Shown: piece after piece, positions 11,230 through 21,552 of the stretch
Layout: each line of letters begins with the position of its first letter
Numbering within the stretch: the stretch's first letter is position 1
NCBI GenBank assembly: GCA_035772405.1
Contig: JAYKKM010000382.1
Span: 1,132,501 to 1,196,500 of the forward strand
DNA from: Chrysogorgia sp. JL179-B06
Taxonomy: Eukaryota; Cnidaria; Anthozoa; Scleralcyonacea; Chrysogorgiidae
Length of the DNA stretch: 64,000 nucleotides
Direction: 5' to 3'
Translations under genes and position numbers: made by a program
The notes under the pieces: model-generated
What the model saw: only the letters and a program-made list of their open reading frames with translations
Databases searched by the model: none
Told to the model about the DNA's origin: nothing

Positions 11230-11860
11230 TCGTTTGATATCCATGACCCACATATATTGCACTAACAACGCTTTAGTTAGGAGTCATTTTCCATACTATT
11301 CCCAAGTCTGGGCGCCGCACTCTGTGTCGTTAATACTCTCAAGATCGAAAGAGTCCAACACCGCGCAACTAAGTTGATTCTATCGTTGCCATTCAGATAT
11401 GATGTTACAGTAACTATGAGGATAGGCTAAAAAGCGGGACTGGGACTTAGTATACCTTTTTAAAGCATTAGTTCGTTCATGTGACCCTTACATTTCTATT
11501 AACTCCTCCAGTCGTGTAACAAGACGTACAAACCGATCAAATGAATTTGTTTCAACTCTCTATCATCACATCAACGAGATGTTAACCTTTCTATTGGTCA
11601 ATTCAAATGTGAACTGTTTAAACATCATTATACAACCGAACACCACGTGTACGATGTCGAAATTCCGCAAACTTTTGAAACCGTATGTGTAAAACGTCAC
11701 CTATGTCGTCCCCTGTCTAGTTCTAGTTTTAGTTCTTGTTAAAATGTGCTGTTATTTATTTTTTATCTTAGGGACCCCGTAATGGAGCGATAAGCTCTGT
11801 GGGTATCCCTGATACTCAATGTGGCAAAGCTTGTCAATAAATAAATAAGTAAAATTTACT
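11230..11860 (+). mobile_element. Non-LTR retrotransposon 3' end (CR1/L2-like)
   Basis: The plus strand, with several stops and frame changes, reads YYSQVWAPHSVSLI, VQHRATKLILSLPF and SRVTRRTNRSNEFV. This is the order seen in the C-terminal tail of CR1/L2-type reverse transcriptases (a YxxxVW block, then RVQxRAxK). The element ends with AATAAATAAATAAG at about 11838, a short 3' microsatellite of the kind these elements carry. It is 5' truncated and dead. Confidence 0.65.
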
Positions 11861-12926
11861 TACAAGATTGAATACGATTCTCTCTCGTCGTGTATGAGCT
11901 CATAATTATCCGTGCCAGAGGCTCATGTTTTAAGCGCTCGACTACTCCGTTTATCACTTTTATGTGAACGGAAAACCAAACTGATAGGGGTTCCGAGGAC
12001 CTACGATTTGTCGTTTTTCCGAGAAGACCGAAAGTCTTACCATTTGCTGGTGTTGTTGCAAAGGCAACACCTCCGGGTCTCCTAGCTCATAGACATGTAT
12101 GGTATACACTAGACCACATTGAAACACAATCATGCCATGATTTGAATTATTCGGCGCCTTTGATAGCCTTAAAAGTACCCTGCTTCCAGAGACTCTTGTC
12201 TGCAAAAGATTCGTTATCAGTCAATCACATCGCTTGACAGAATCCAGAAATCTTTTTCTGGTAAAATCATTATTTTTACAGAATGTTTTAAAATCGGCCT
12301 ATTGATTGACCATTCCTAAAGAAAGTTTTAAGTGGGGTCACCAAACGTTTATACGAATTAAATGAGATCGAACGTTAAATAGCGGCCATTTTGAAACGTC
12401 ACTGTTGCCATAACAACCACCGTAGCATTTTATTTCGTAAAAGTTTTTGTTGCTCAGAAAGGTTTTTTTGCACGAAATTTAGTTTAATTCTTCTTGCGAA
12501 ATATTTATGCACGTACTTTTTATTCTCAAACTTGTCTTTTCTACTTTTTTATGAAACTGTACGGAGCCACCTGAAATGCTAAAATCTATATTGCTTTTCA
12601 ACTGTAGGTGAAGGTTAAAAGGGATGACTCAAAAGGACCTTCACATTTTCTAAAACTACTAATCGCAATTATAATCGTAACCTTAATCCTAACCTTAAAC
12701 TTAACGAAAAATAAAGACCAGACAAAAACAGAAATATATCGTCATAGAGGAAGAGATGAAAACCAGTTGTGAAAATGCAATTATATATAAACATCTTATT
12801 CAATGGTTTTACCTATAACACGGTCGGCTATTTTACGAATTTCGGATGTATTTTTCCGATATGGGCGAGGAAAAATGCAAGAAAAATGCACGACCGTATT
12901 ATCGGTAAAATAGTCCAGCGGTGAAA
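11861..12926. other. No gene recognised
   Basis: Short open frames only. There is a weak telomere-like run near 12675-12705 (AACCTTAATCCTAACC) and nothing else I can name. Confidence 0.4.
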
Positions 12927-13169
12927 ATCGTTCGTTTTTTTTATTAAAGCACGAGATTTGGCTAGATCGAGTTACTAGTGCTGATGAATTTCTGATATAG
13001 AGGCAATGCAGATTTCTTCCCACAAAATAAAGTACATCTTAAAGTACACCTTATAAAAAGGTGAAAATCCAAAGTTCACTTTTAGCGAATATCACCATGT
13101 GAATATCATTAGAAAGTTCGCAAAAAACTATATGAAGGACATTCAAGTAGCCTCCTCCGCAGGCAACTC

Positions 13170-13262
13170 TGTGACTTCTTTTTCCCGAGTCAAATAGCTT
13201 CCAAGGCTGTTTTGGCCATTTTTGCTCGCACAGCATTGGAAGCTATTTGACTCGGGAAAAAG
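13170..13262. repeat. Short palindrome abutting the minisatellite
   Basis: CTTCTTTTTCCCGAGTCAAA, TAGCTTCCAA and GGCCA are mirrored by GGAAGCTATTTGACTCGGGA ending in AAAAGAAG at 13264. The minisatellite starts from the right end of this hairpin. The same sequence without the array occurs at 6722-6785. Confidence 0.7.
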
Positions 13263-14262
13263 AAGTTGTCTGAGTTGTCAGAAGTTGTCTGAGTTGTCAG
13301 AGTTGTCAGAGTTGTCAGAAGTTGTCAGAAGTTGTCTGAGTTGTCTGAAGTTGTCAGAAGTTGTCTGAGTTGTCAGAAGTTGTCAGAAGTTGTCAGAAGT
13401 TGTCTGAGTTGTCAGAAGTTGTAAGAAGTTGTCTGAGTTGTCAGAAGTTGTCTGAGTTGTCAGAAGTTGTAAGAAGTTGTCTGAGTTGTCAGAAGTTGTC
13501 TGAAGTTGTCAGAAGTTGTCTGAGTTGTCAGAAGTTGTCAGAAGTTGTCAGAAGTTGTCTGAGTTGTCAGAAGTTGTCTGAGTTGTCAGAAGTTGTCAGA
13601 AGTTGTCTGAGTTGTAAGAAGTTGTCTGAGTTGTAAGAAGTTGTCTGAGTTGTCAGAAGTTGTCTGAGTTGTCAGAAGTTGTCTGAGTTGTCAGAAGTTG
13701 TCTGAGTTGTCAGAAGTTGTCTGAGTTGTCAGAAGTTGTCAGAAGTTGTCTGAGTTGTCAGAAGTTGTCTGAGTTGTCAGAAGTTGTCTGAGTTGTCAGA
13801 AGTTGTCTGAGTTGTCTGAGTTGTCAGAAGTTGTCTGAGTTGTCTGAGTTGTCAGAAGTTGTCTGAGTTGTCAGAAGTTGTCAGAAGTTGTCAGAAGTTG
13901 TCTGAGTTGTCAGAAGTTGTCTGAGTTGTCAGAAGTTGTCTGAGTTGTCAGAAGTTGTCTGAGTTGTCAGAAGTTGTCAGAAGTTGTCTGAGTTGTCAGA
14001 AGTTGTCTGAGTTGTCAGAAGTTGTCTGAGTTGTCAGAAGTTGCCTGAGTTGTCAGAAGTTGTCAGAAGTTGTCTGAGTTGTCAGAAGTTGTCTGAGTTG
14101 TCAGAGTTGTCTGAGTTGTCAGAAGTTGTCAGAGTTGTCTGAGTTGTCTGAGTTGTCAGAAGTTGTCTGAGTTGTCAGAAGTTGTCTGAGTTGTCAGAAG
14201 TTGTCTGAGTTGTCAGAAGTTGTCTGAGTTGTCAGTAGTTGTCTGAGTTGTCAGAGTTGCCT
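13262..14262. repeat. 1-kb minisatellite of TTGTCAGAAG and TTGTCTGAG units
   Basis: Two units alternate irregularly: a 10-mer TTGTCAGAAG and a 9-mer TTGTCTGAG, most often as a 19-bp pair. Variants include TTGTAAGAAG, a GCCTGAG unit near 14042 and a TCAGTAG unit near 14233. The 91-residue open frame inside it (S-E-L / V-V-R-S-C repeats) is a by-product of the array. Confidence 0.95.
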
Positions 14263-14594
14263 GCGGAGTAGGCTAACATTCAAGCGACAGTTTACATTTT
14301 TGACAAGTTAACATTTTTGAGCGTTAATAACTTAAAATAGGCTTAGAAAATCGTCCTACCTGCTTGAATGTCCTTCACGTAGTTTTTTGCGAACTTTTTA
14401 ATGATATGAGTGTTATTCGCTAAAAGTGAACTTTGAATTTTCACTTTTTTTATAAGATAGTACTTTAATAGGTAAATTGGACGAAAAACTCGATTTTATG
14501 ACAACCAGCAAGAAATCTACATTGCCTATATCAGCAAATCATCAGCAATAGTAACTCATGCCAAGTCTCATTCTTTAATAAAAAAACGAACGAT

Positions 14595-14818
14595 TGAGGC
14601 AAAATTTCGGGCTTAGCCGCCGAGCTAAAACCATTCAAAATTATTACTCGAAACGTTATATATAACTCCGAAAGGAATTTCAAATCAGATTAAGTTTTAC
14701 ATGAATTACATCAGAACTAGACTTTAGTTCCCTTCAATCACAGAGGGATGAAACACATCCTCATTTGTTCAGGGCTTTACAGATTTTTTCGTTTTCGTTT
14801 TGTTATTAGGTAAACTCC
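14595..14818. promoter_or_regulatory. 5' flank and probable splice acceptor of the cysteine-rich gene
   Basis: A pyrimidine-rich run (TTTTTTCGTTTTCGTTTTG) ends in TTATTAG at about 14809, followed by GTAAACTCC and the ATG at 14819. This looks like a 3' splice site just upstream of the coding exon, implying an upstream non-coding exon that I cannot place. No TATA box is assignable. Confidence 0.35.
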
Positions 14819-15613
14819 ATGGGAAACTTGTGGTTTTTGGTGACTGTTTTCAGCCTAATAAGCTGTGTCGGTGCTTTTTTCGATACATGTCAGCAGATAT
14901 CAAATAACACATGTATGCAATCATGCACGGGAACCGACAAAACTTGTCCAATGATGAATTGCGCCAAAGCGAAAGTCGACACCTGTAGACAATTCTGTTC
15001 TAACAGTGAATCATGTGGAACATTACAGTGTGATAATAACGTGAACAACTGTAATCAGATATGTTTTCGTTCTCCAAAGGAAACAAAGATGACTTGTTCC
15101 TCTGACACTTGCGTTCAAATTTGTGTTGGGACGAAGTGCGTGGTGGAGTGTACTGATAAAGTGAGAATATGCAAGCAAACTTGCTCTACGGGTGCAACGT
15201 GTACTCTTTCGTGTGCCAAGGATACACAGTGCCAACAATTATGCAATTCTGGAGCAAAATGTGTTTACAAAGGGAAGGTGCCTGAAGTCCAGCCAGATAT
15301 TACATCCAGTTGCAATGAAGAAACGTGTAAAAAGAACTGTTCTGGAAATTGTAAGGGCAAAGTCCTTTCATGTAACAACACCAAACTGTGTAACTTGTTC
15401 TGTGAAAATGGCTGCACGATGAAATGTAGTAAAACCGTTACCAATTGTCATCAAAAGTGTATCGGAAAGATCGATTGTCCCCACTCGTGCGACAGCAAAT
15501 TTTGCGATTTTAAGCGAGTAGGCAGTTTTAGTCTGGCGACAGATCACTTCCGTATTCACACCATCTACATTTTAATGTTAGCTATCGTTTCTTTGCTTCT
15601 CGTCACCAACTAA
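14819..15613 (+). CDS. Secreted cysteine-rich protein, probably GPI-anchored
   Basis: A 264-residue open frame in one exon. Residues 1-19 form a signal peptide (MGNLWFLVTVFSLISCVGA). The mature region to about residue 230 has 37 cysteines, mostly as C-x3-C pairs: DTCRQFC, NNCNQIC, DTCVQIC, RICKQTC, TQCQQLC, KLCNLFC, TNCHQKC. Spacing between pairs is usually 3-6 residues. NNT and NCS supply N-glycosylation sequons. The last ~18 residues (IYILMLAIVSLLLVTN) are hydrophobic and run to the C-terminus with no cytosolic tail, as in GPI-anchor signals; a single-pass membrane tail is the alternative. I cannot name the family. It is likely an extracellular, disulfide-rich surface or matrix protein. The lack of a recognised C-framework makes calling it a toxin unjustified. 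An intact frame amid decayed repeats supports a real gene. Confidence 0.8.
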   Translation: MGNLWFLVTVFSLISCVGAFFDTCQQISNNTCMQSCTGTDKTCPMMNCAKAKVDTCRQFCSNSESCGTLQCDNNVNNCNQICFRSPKETKMTCSSDTCVQICVGTKCVVECTDKVRICKQTCSTGATCTLSCAKDTQCQQLCNSGAKCVYKGKVPEVQPDITSSCNEETCKKNCSGNCKGKVLSCNNTKLCNLFCENGCTMKCSKTVTNCHQKCIGKIDCPHSCDSKFCDFKRVGSFSLATDHFRIHTIYILMLAIVSLLLVTN

Positions 15614-15644
15614 GTCAAAACGAACAGATTATGACACTAGGCAA

Positions 15645-15650
15645 AATAAA
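15645..15650 (+). terminator. Polyadenylation signal AATAAA
   Basis: The first AATAAA downstream of the cysteine-rich gene, 32 bases after its stop codon, in GCAAAATAAATTGC. It would give a very short 3' UTR. Confidence 0.5.
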
Positions 15651-16059
15651 TTGCTGTTACGTTGCGTTGTGTTGCTGATAGTTAGGCTTTAGCATATCGA
15701 TTATATATGTGTTTTTGTTTATAATGTGTTGTTTTTCAGTAAGCTGACAACTGTGAAAAAGGTTCAACGTAATAAGACTACTGTAATAACACTTTGTCTT
15801 CATATTAACAATTATAATATATTTTATATTGTCATAAAGTGACCATTTCAAAGTGATTTTGAATAACTAACTTTATCCTCATTTAATGTCATCGTGTCTT
15901 GTTTATTTTGGTGGGTCTGGTGGCATGCTCCCCCGAAAATTTTTAATTTAGGGAAGCTTAAAATAGGCATTAACAGCAATTTCTGGGATATATTTTCTTA
16001 AAATTCCTTTGCATTTATGTGGGAAAATACTCGAAAAATAGGCTGTGCATTTGAGAATA
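15651..16059. other. No gene; weak copy of a dispersed repeat
   Basis: GGCATGCTCCCCCGAAAATTT at about 15923 resembles the repeat that has clearer copies at 21840 and 56548. Otherwise AT-rich with no recognisable content. Confidence 0.4.
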
Positions 16060-16396
16060 TCAACCCATCGCATTTTTTAAAAGGGCTGCAATCAGTGCTG
16101 TGGTAGCAGGCCTGCATACCTTTCGGGCCCGATTGTTGATTATAGGCTTAGGAAGTTTGGCCCGAACTAAATTATTTTTGGGTCTACGAAAAGAGATGAA
16201 CGGCGCTAATATAGGAAGTACGTCTTTGGAAGTGGCTGTAACAAGCCAATAAGTATAAAGTTCATTAATGACACGTCGAGCTCCAGAAAGAGAGGGATGA
16301 AAATCCAAAATTAAGGGCCTGGTAGCGCGGTCATTATTAGCAGATGGTTTTCTCTTGAGAGCATCAGAGCGAGAAATACGTCCGGCTCTATCAATC
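16060..16396 (-). mobile_element. Penelope-like retroelement fragment
   Basis: The minus strand is open for at least 110 codons and reads AGRISRSDALKRKPS, ILDFHPSLSGARRVINEL, then ISFRRPKNNLVRAKLPKP. A 'hPSL...I..L' block followed about 35 residues later by FRRPKN-LVRAKL is the arrangement I know from the region after the reverse transcriptase domain in Penelope-like elements, ahead of the GIY-YIG part. Neither the RT core nor the GIY-YIG nuclease is visible nearby. Family assignment rests on memory of this motif. Confidence 0.5.
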
Positions 16397-17263
16397 TACG
16401 AATTTAAAAATTCATCTCATAGCCCTTCTTATTAAAATAGGTTTTCATCATACAGTAAACTGTCCCCGAACAGTAAAATCTGTAACTTAGTTTTGTCCGT
16501 ATAAGTTAGCCATTCATAATAAAAAAACGAAACAGATGCGGTAAACAACAATATTCTTCATAACGGCCTTCTACGCTCTTCCTTGCTTCACATTCATTAC
16601 AAGTTTCTAACAATCTGTTTTCATCAAACTCCGAGTTTGCACTCCATCTTTTCGTTAAAATGAAGTACTTTGAGTTATCCAAAACTCCTCGTCAGTATCG
16701 GAGACAACCATCCTAATTGTTGCTCCCTAAAACGTTTCACTGATCACAAGTCTCTAGTTGCCCAGCAATTTTATGTAAATTGCAAATCCTGCATAACTGA
16801 GATTTCTCTTTGACATAGGTAATTGAAATAAAAAAATAAGCTGTTGAAATTGATATTTAATCAGAGCCATTAAATATCAATTTCAATAGTTTTTAGCTTG
16901 AGGGGCGAAAATTCACACGATATATCTATCTATATATAGAGTCAGCGACGATAGTGTTGACATCTGAGAGTTCCGGGGGTTGTGGCGACCTTATTATTTC
17001 GTAGTATTTTGGTACTCCAATTTCCCATGAATTTACTAATGTCACTGGAAAAGTGAATGTGAAGGTCCTGAACGACGACAGCAGACCGTTAAGTGAGTTA
17101 TCGATGGTTTTTTTACATGTCAAATTGTAACGCAGTTTGATTCGTTATCTCGAATATTTCATAATATGTCTCGAATATAAGATGTGTCCCCCCGGGTTTT
17201 TATGCTAACATGCTACTGCGCACGCGCGAGTATGAATTTTGATTTTATCGAAATATCAAAACA
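16397..17263. other. No gene recognised; one small hairpin
   Basis: A hairpin lies at about 16838-16900: GCTGTTGAAATTGATATTTA is mirrored by TAAATATCAATTTCAATAG. No other structure or coding signal is seen. Confidence 0.45.
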
Positions 17264-17458
17264 TGGCTGACCCAAGGAGCGAGAGCGATAATAGTCTTCT
17301 CGAAACAGAGATTTTGTGGACTTACAGTATTAAATATGGTGTAGGAGAAAGAATTCGTTGTCTGTTACAGTTAGGGAAAGACGAGCCTGGATATAAAATT
17401 TAAAAGGTCTGACATTCAGGATATTTCTTCTGTCACGTTGTGTTGTCAGGACAGTCAG
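17264..17458 (+). pseudogene. Possible 5' coding exon with a one-base frameshift
   Basis: ATG at 17264 opens MADPRSESDNSLLETEILWT and runs 46 codons to a TAA at about 17402. Removing one A from the AAAA run there would continue the frame to CAGGACAGTCAG followed by GTAAGC, a good splice donor. This fits a first exon that is broken here, or a chance open frame. No family recognised. Confidence 0.25.
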
Positions 17459-17789
17459 GTAAGCACAGCGTATTTATCTTCCGATTCTGTTATAAATGGA
17501 ACATAACCTGCGAGATTATTGTGTTAGAAATTAGAGTCCTGTACTAAAGCGTATTGTTTACGTTCTGTAGTTTCGCTATTTATAACTTCATGGTAATTTC
17601 ATCAGTATTTGATTATTTTAAATTTTAAATGAGCTGTTCAGCATTAAATATTAATAAGAGTACCGATTTGACAGCTTGTATTAGAGAAATTGTCTGTATT
17701 ACTTTGTTTTGTATGGTGATCGCGACTGTTAGATTGATAAGCACTGTTAGATTGATTCGTTTCTATTGTTGAAACATTTACGAATTTCC

Positions 17790-18090
17790 TCTATATGCCC
17801 AATAAAGACATGCCTTGTTCCTTGGCCATTTATTGGCTGTATAATTGTAGCCTTGGAGAAATTTGGTGCTGTTCCAATAATATGAACTGTCAAATTAAGA
17901 GCATTTGAAACTGCCTGGGTAACTATTTTGTGATGTACCTATCAATATTAATAACCCAGGGTGGGGGTTGGGACACTGACGGGATATTGACTGATTTACT
18001 TTTTCTGAGACAGGGAATTTGATATTTTAAACGATCAAGGGATGGAGTTTTTGACACGTAAAATATTTTTAATAGTCTAACTACTTCATG
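17790..18090 (+). repeat. Third copy of a sequence in both inner palindrome arms
   Basis: CTATATGCCCAATAAAGACA, GCCATTTATTGGCTGTATAA, GGAGAAATTTGGTGCT and TTTGTGATGTACCTATCAAT also occur in the same orientation at 35749-36030 and inverted at about 34050-34332. This copy is more diverged and lacks a ~25-bp block (TTATATTATTAGCCC region). The inner arm sequence is therefore a dispersed repeat, probably a non-autonomous element. Confidence 0.8.
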
Positions 18091-18127
18091 ACCAAGAGTG
18101 AGTCTCACCACAGGAAGCCAAATCAAA

Positions 18128-18261
18128 CTATAACTATTAGTGTTATTATATTTTATTATTATTATATTATATATTATTATATAATATCATTATATTATTA
18201 TATTATTATTATAATAATATAATATAATATTATATTATGTTATATATATATATATATATTA
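18128..18261. repeat. AT-only low-complexity tract
   Basis: TATTATTA-type repeats flanking the foldback element on the left. A matching AATAATA tract lies on its right (19016-19104), so the two tracts also pair in inverted orientation. Confidence 0.85.
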
Positions 18262-19015
18262 TTAGTACTAAAACTTGTACCATTACCATTGTATAAATCT
18301 ATGACAAGTTACAACAAAATCTGTTTTAAATACACTGTAAATAACTTACATGAAGAGTAGTTGCTGTCTTTGTTGCTTTTTGGTACCAATCTCATATAAT
18401 TGTGATAAATTTATGCGAATTTCAAAACTCGGTCCTCGTACGGCACTATATAGACATAAGAAATGGAAAGGATGGAAGCTTCAATCACAACATCCAGCCA
18501 ACTCACACTCGATTGTCCCAAATTTCATTGACAAAATCACGACCAATCACATTCAAACTCCGCAAGTGTACAGGTACGTAAATTTCCTAACTTTTGCCAT
18601 CACCAAGAGTAGAAACAGATTCTTTAAAGTCTAGAAACCCATCATAAAGTTGACAAATGCTCTGTAAAATATTGATATGAGGGTGCGTGATATTCTATCT
18701 GTGCATTTGGCGCGCGGTCGGTCTGGAACTACTAGTTCATTGGTTCAACACTAATTTTAAACTGCCAATGGTTATGAATGCACAGATAGAATGTCACGCA
18801 CCCTCACATCGATATTTTACCGAGTTTTGAATTTTGCACCAAAAAGCAACGAAGACAGCAACTACTCTTCATGTAAGTTATTTTTTATTTCATTTTAATA
18901 GTTTACAGTGTATTTAAAACAGATTTTGTCGTAGCTTGTCATAGAGTTATACAATGGTAGTAAATCCAAACAGAGGGCGGAGTCTGGGTACGAGTTTAAG
19001 GAGTTTTAGTACTAA
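18262..19015. mobile_element. 754-bp foldback element
   Basis: Ends are TTAGTACTAAAACTTGTACC and, inverted, AGTTTTAGTACTAA. Arms of about 130-150 bp match in opposite orientation (TACACTGTAAATAACTTACA and TGAAGAGTAGTTGCTGTCTT against AAGACAGCAACTACTCTTCA and TGTAAGTTATTTTTTATTTC). A second inner palindrome at 18672-18832 (GAGGGTGCGTGATATTCTAT against ATAGAATGTCACGCACCCTC) sits inside. The right arm has an extra ~35 bp near 18970. The 94-residue open frame in it is not supported. Confidence 0.8.
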
Positions 19016-19104
19016 CAATATATATAATATAATAATATAATAATAATAAAATAATAATATAATATAATGATATTGTATTATATTATAATATATAATATAA
19101 TCCC

Positions 19105-19165
19105 CTCGCCCGGCGCGAAGGGCGAGGGTGCTAATATCGACCGGCGTTTAGTCCCTTATCACGCG
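19105..19165. repeat. GC-rich dispersed repeat, copy 2 of 3
   Basis: CCCCTCGCCCGGCGCGAAGG, GTGCTAATATCGACCGGCGT, then TTAGTCCCTTATCACGCGAG. This is the head of the repeat also found at 690 and 53355. The downstream part of the other copies is missing here. Confidence 0.75.
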
Positions 19166-19384
19166 AGATGCAAGCGCTTCCTAGATCTAGGATCGAGCGC
19201 CATCCGTAGCGCCAAGGTGGTAGGGTGTAGGGTGTCATGGCGTCTAGCCAGGAAATTTCGAGCTCCTCGTGTTTTACAAAATCTAACTCAAAATCGGAAG
19301 ATACAAGCGACGAAATCGACAAGAAATCTACAGAAAACAACTATCTTGTTGTCTATGGCGCTCGCCTCTTGTGGGAGGGAAGTT

Positions 19385-20160
19385 TACAAGAACTTATTGT
19401 TGATGAAAATTTATCTTGGAAAGCTAACACAGACAGTATATGTTAGAAAATATCATCAGGCCTATATGCTTTGAAACAAGTAAAATAATTTGCTGATCAA
19501 AAGACTCTAAAGTGTTTATACAATTCATTAATTCAACCTTATTTCAATTATTGTTGCGAAGTTTGGAATGTTTTTGGTGAGACCCAATCCAAACGTTTAC
19601 AAAAACTGCAAAACAGAGCAGCACGTAGTATTATAGCAAATATGCCTAATCAAACTGATCAACAAACTGCCTTAAATGCTTTGGAATGGGAACCTTTACA
19701 AACACAGCGTCTAAAAGCCAAAGCAAAAATGATGTTCAAAGTTTGAACAATATGGGGCCAAATTCCCTCCATGAGTTATTTACATACAAAGACGAACTGT
19801 TTCACTATAATCTTCGTGAAAGTCACAGCTCAGTTTGTTTGCCGAATCCACGCACAAACTGCATGAAAAAGAGTTTTATGTTTGACGGAGCTGCGTTATG
19901 GAACTCCCTACCAGCTGACTTAAGAAAAAGTAAAACACGGTCCTATTTTGAAAGAAAAATCGCGACTCATGTTTTTTAACTACATTTTGTAAAATATAGA
20001 AACTATAGTTGTAATTTTATATAACTGTATTATACTATTATTTGTTATTAACTGTATTACTATAATATTTATTGTATTTGTACCATAATTTTACACGCCT
20101 ATCGTGGAAATCATCATTTGCTGACGATATTAGCGTGGTTAAATAAAGTTATTCATTCAA
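19385..20160 (+). mobile_element. Non-LTR retrotransposon 3' end, 5' truncated
   Basis: With two stops and a frameshift near 19745, the plus strand reads LQELIVDENLSWKANTD, LIQPYFNYCCEVW, RLQKLQNRAARSII, LEWEPLQTQRLKAKAKMMF, then DGAALWNSLPADLRKSK and a final FERKIATHVF at 19979. This is the standard C-terminal tail after the RT domain in CR1/L2/Jockey-group elements. The 3' end near 20130-20160 has AATAAAG and an ATTCATTCAATT repeat. Confidence 0.8.
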
Positions 20161-20184
20161 TTAAAGCAATTTACATGTAATGTT

Positions 20185-21552
20185 TTGAAGCTAACGGGGA
20201 AATGGCGATCACCGGGTGGCGATGTTAAAATATTTTGCACTTCAAACGAGGAATTATTCTTCAAATGGCAGGGTTCTAAACAAAAGAAGATCGAAATAGT
20301 GAAAGACCGTGAGAATGAACTTCTTAATTGCCTGAAAAGCCATGCCCATCAAGATAATTCAACGAACGAGAGCAAAATTTCCGAAGATCCGATCGACCAC
20401 GTGTTGTCTACTGCCATGTCGTTGTCTCTGCCTTCGCCGACTTGTAGCGAATGTGGCAAACACGAAACGTCCCCCAACCATGCCGAAATCGAAGCAAAGT
20501 TTGAACTGGTTCTCGCTCGGCTCAACAAAGTCGAAGAAAAAGCTCAGAATGAGAAAATGGCGGAAACTCTACTTACTGCTGAGAACAGCAAAATGGCAGC
20601 CGATATTGAACATTTAAAAGCGACCGTGAGTGAATTGCAAGAATCCGGACATTACTGGACATTAAACAAAGCCAATGGATTCAAGTTGAATCTCGAAACT
20701 CGAAGAAAGTCATAACCAAGACCACCCCCCCCCCCCCCGACGCAAATAAATAATCGCTTTAATGCCCTAGCTGTCGAAGAGGAAGAGCAGGTTGCTGACG
20801 TTGCTGAAACCAGCATACCAGAAGATAGCATCTCCACACAGATAAGTGAATACCAAACCAAGCAGAAGAGGGATTACCATAAAGTTAACCGAAGAAAACA
20901 AAGAAATTCTCCACTCCCAAGCCAGCAAAGCGTCGAGAAGAAAACCCTGGTCATCGGGGACTCTATGATAAAAAATATTGATGACAAGAAGCTTGAAAGG
21001 GCAGCAAGAACCAAAACTGTTTGCCACTCGTACAGCGGTTCTACGGTGACTCAACTACACGATAAGTTTGAGGAGAATTGCCACGAGGAGAAATATGAAA
21101 GCATCATTCTGCACGTCGGAACCAACGATCTGGTGCATGAGGATACAGACAAGGTGGCGGAGGAGATGGATGCCTTGATAGAGGAGGCGAAGAACCGAGC
21201 AGAGAGAGTTACTGTGTCCAGTGTGATCAAGAGGTATGATGGTCGAGTTCTGGCAAGTAAAATATCTTCTTATAATAATTTATTATATAATCTATGTTTA
21301 AAGCATGACATTAATTATATTGATAATGATGACATAGACAGATCTCTTCTAAACCACTCAAATTTGCATTTAAACAAGAGAGGTGATAGAGTACTAGGGA
21401 GTGCCTTTTGCACTTACTTAAAGTCAACTAGACCTATAAATGCTAGACAAGAACCGACAAGACATGATCAGTCTTTTTTCCAACTGGTTGGACAGCGAAT
21501 GATAGAGTGGACAAACTATCTAAATTATGTCAGTCAAGTACTGAGAAATTAA
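20185..21552 (+). pseudogene. Non-LTR retrotransposon ORF1 with SGNH-esterase domain
   Basis: One reading frame runs the whole length, broken only by a TAA at 20713-20715. The first part has LTGKWRSPGGDVKIFCTS, a short CSECGKHETSPNH motif and a heptad-rich coiled coil (LNKVEEKAQNEKMAETLLTA). After a proline run encoded by a C14 tract comes an SGNH/GDSL hydrolase: LVIGDSMIKNID (nucleophile Ser), HVGTNDLVHE (block III Asn), and SNLHLNKRGDRVLG (Asp/His-type block V, here N-x-H). Such esterase domains are known in ORF1 of CR1-group elements and are proposed to act in RNP or membrane association. The 5' end is uncertain, since no ATG is found at the expected place. Confidence 0.8.

Larger units (their letters stand above)
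12927..14594. mobile_element. Foldback element with expanded internal minisatellite
   Basis: Outer arms are ATCGTTCGTTTTTTTTATTA at 12927 and TTTAATAAAAAAACGAACGA ending near 14594. Further inverted matches are AGATTTCTTCC against AAGAAATCT, AAAGTTCACTTTTAGCGAAT against TTCGCTAAAAGTGAACTTTG, and AAAGTTCGCAAAAAACTA against TAGTTTTTTGCGAACTTT. GCAACTCTG and TTGCCTGCGGAG also pair. Arms are roughly 220-330 bp, the right one carrying an extra ~85 bp near 14280-14365. The interior is a 1-kb minisatellite. Long arms plus tandem interior resemble Foldback-type elements; no transposase is encoded. Confidence 0.7.

Noticed and set aside
13361..13636. 91-residue open frame with S-E-L/V-V-R-S-C repeats
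   Set aside because: It is the translation of the TTGTCAGAAG minisatellite and has no start context or non-repeat sequence.
13262..14262. CRISPR-like array
   Set aside because: Units are 9-10 bp and contiguous, with no unique spacers, and the genome is eukaryotic.
14819..15613. Venom-type cysteine-rich toxin
   Set aside because: The many C-x3-C pairs, the length and a C-terminal membrane-anchor signal do not fit the small secreted toxin frameworks I know; function left open.
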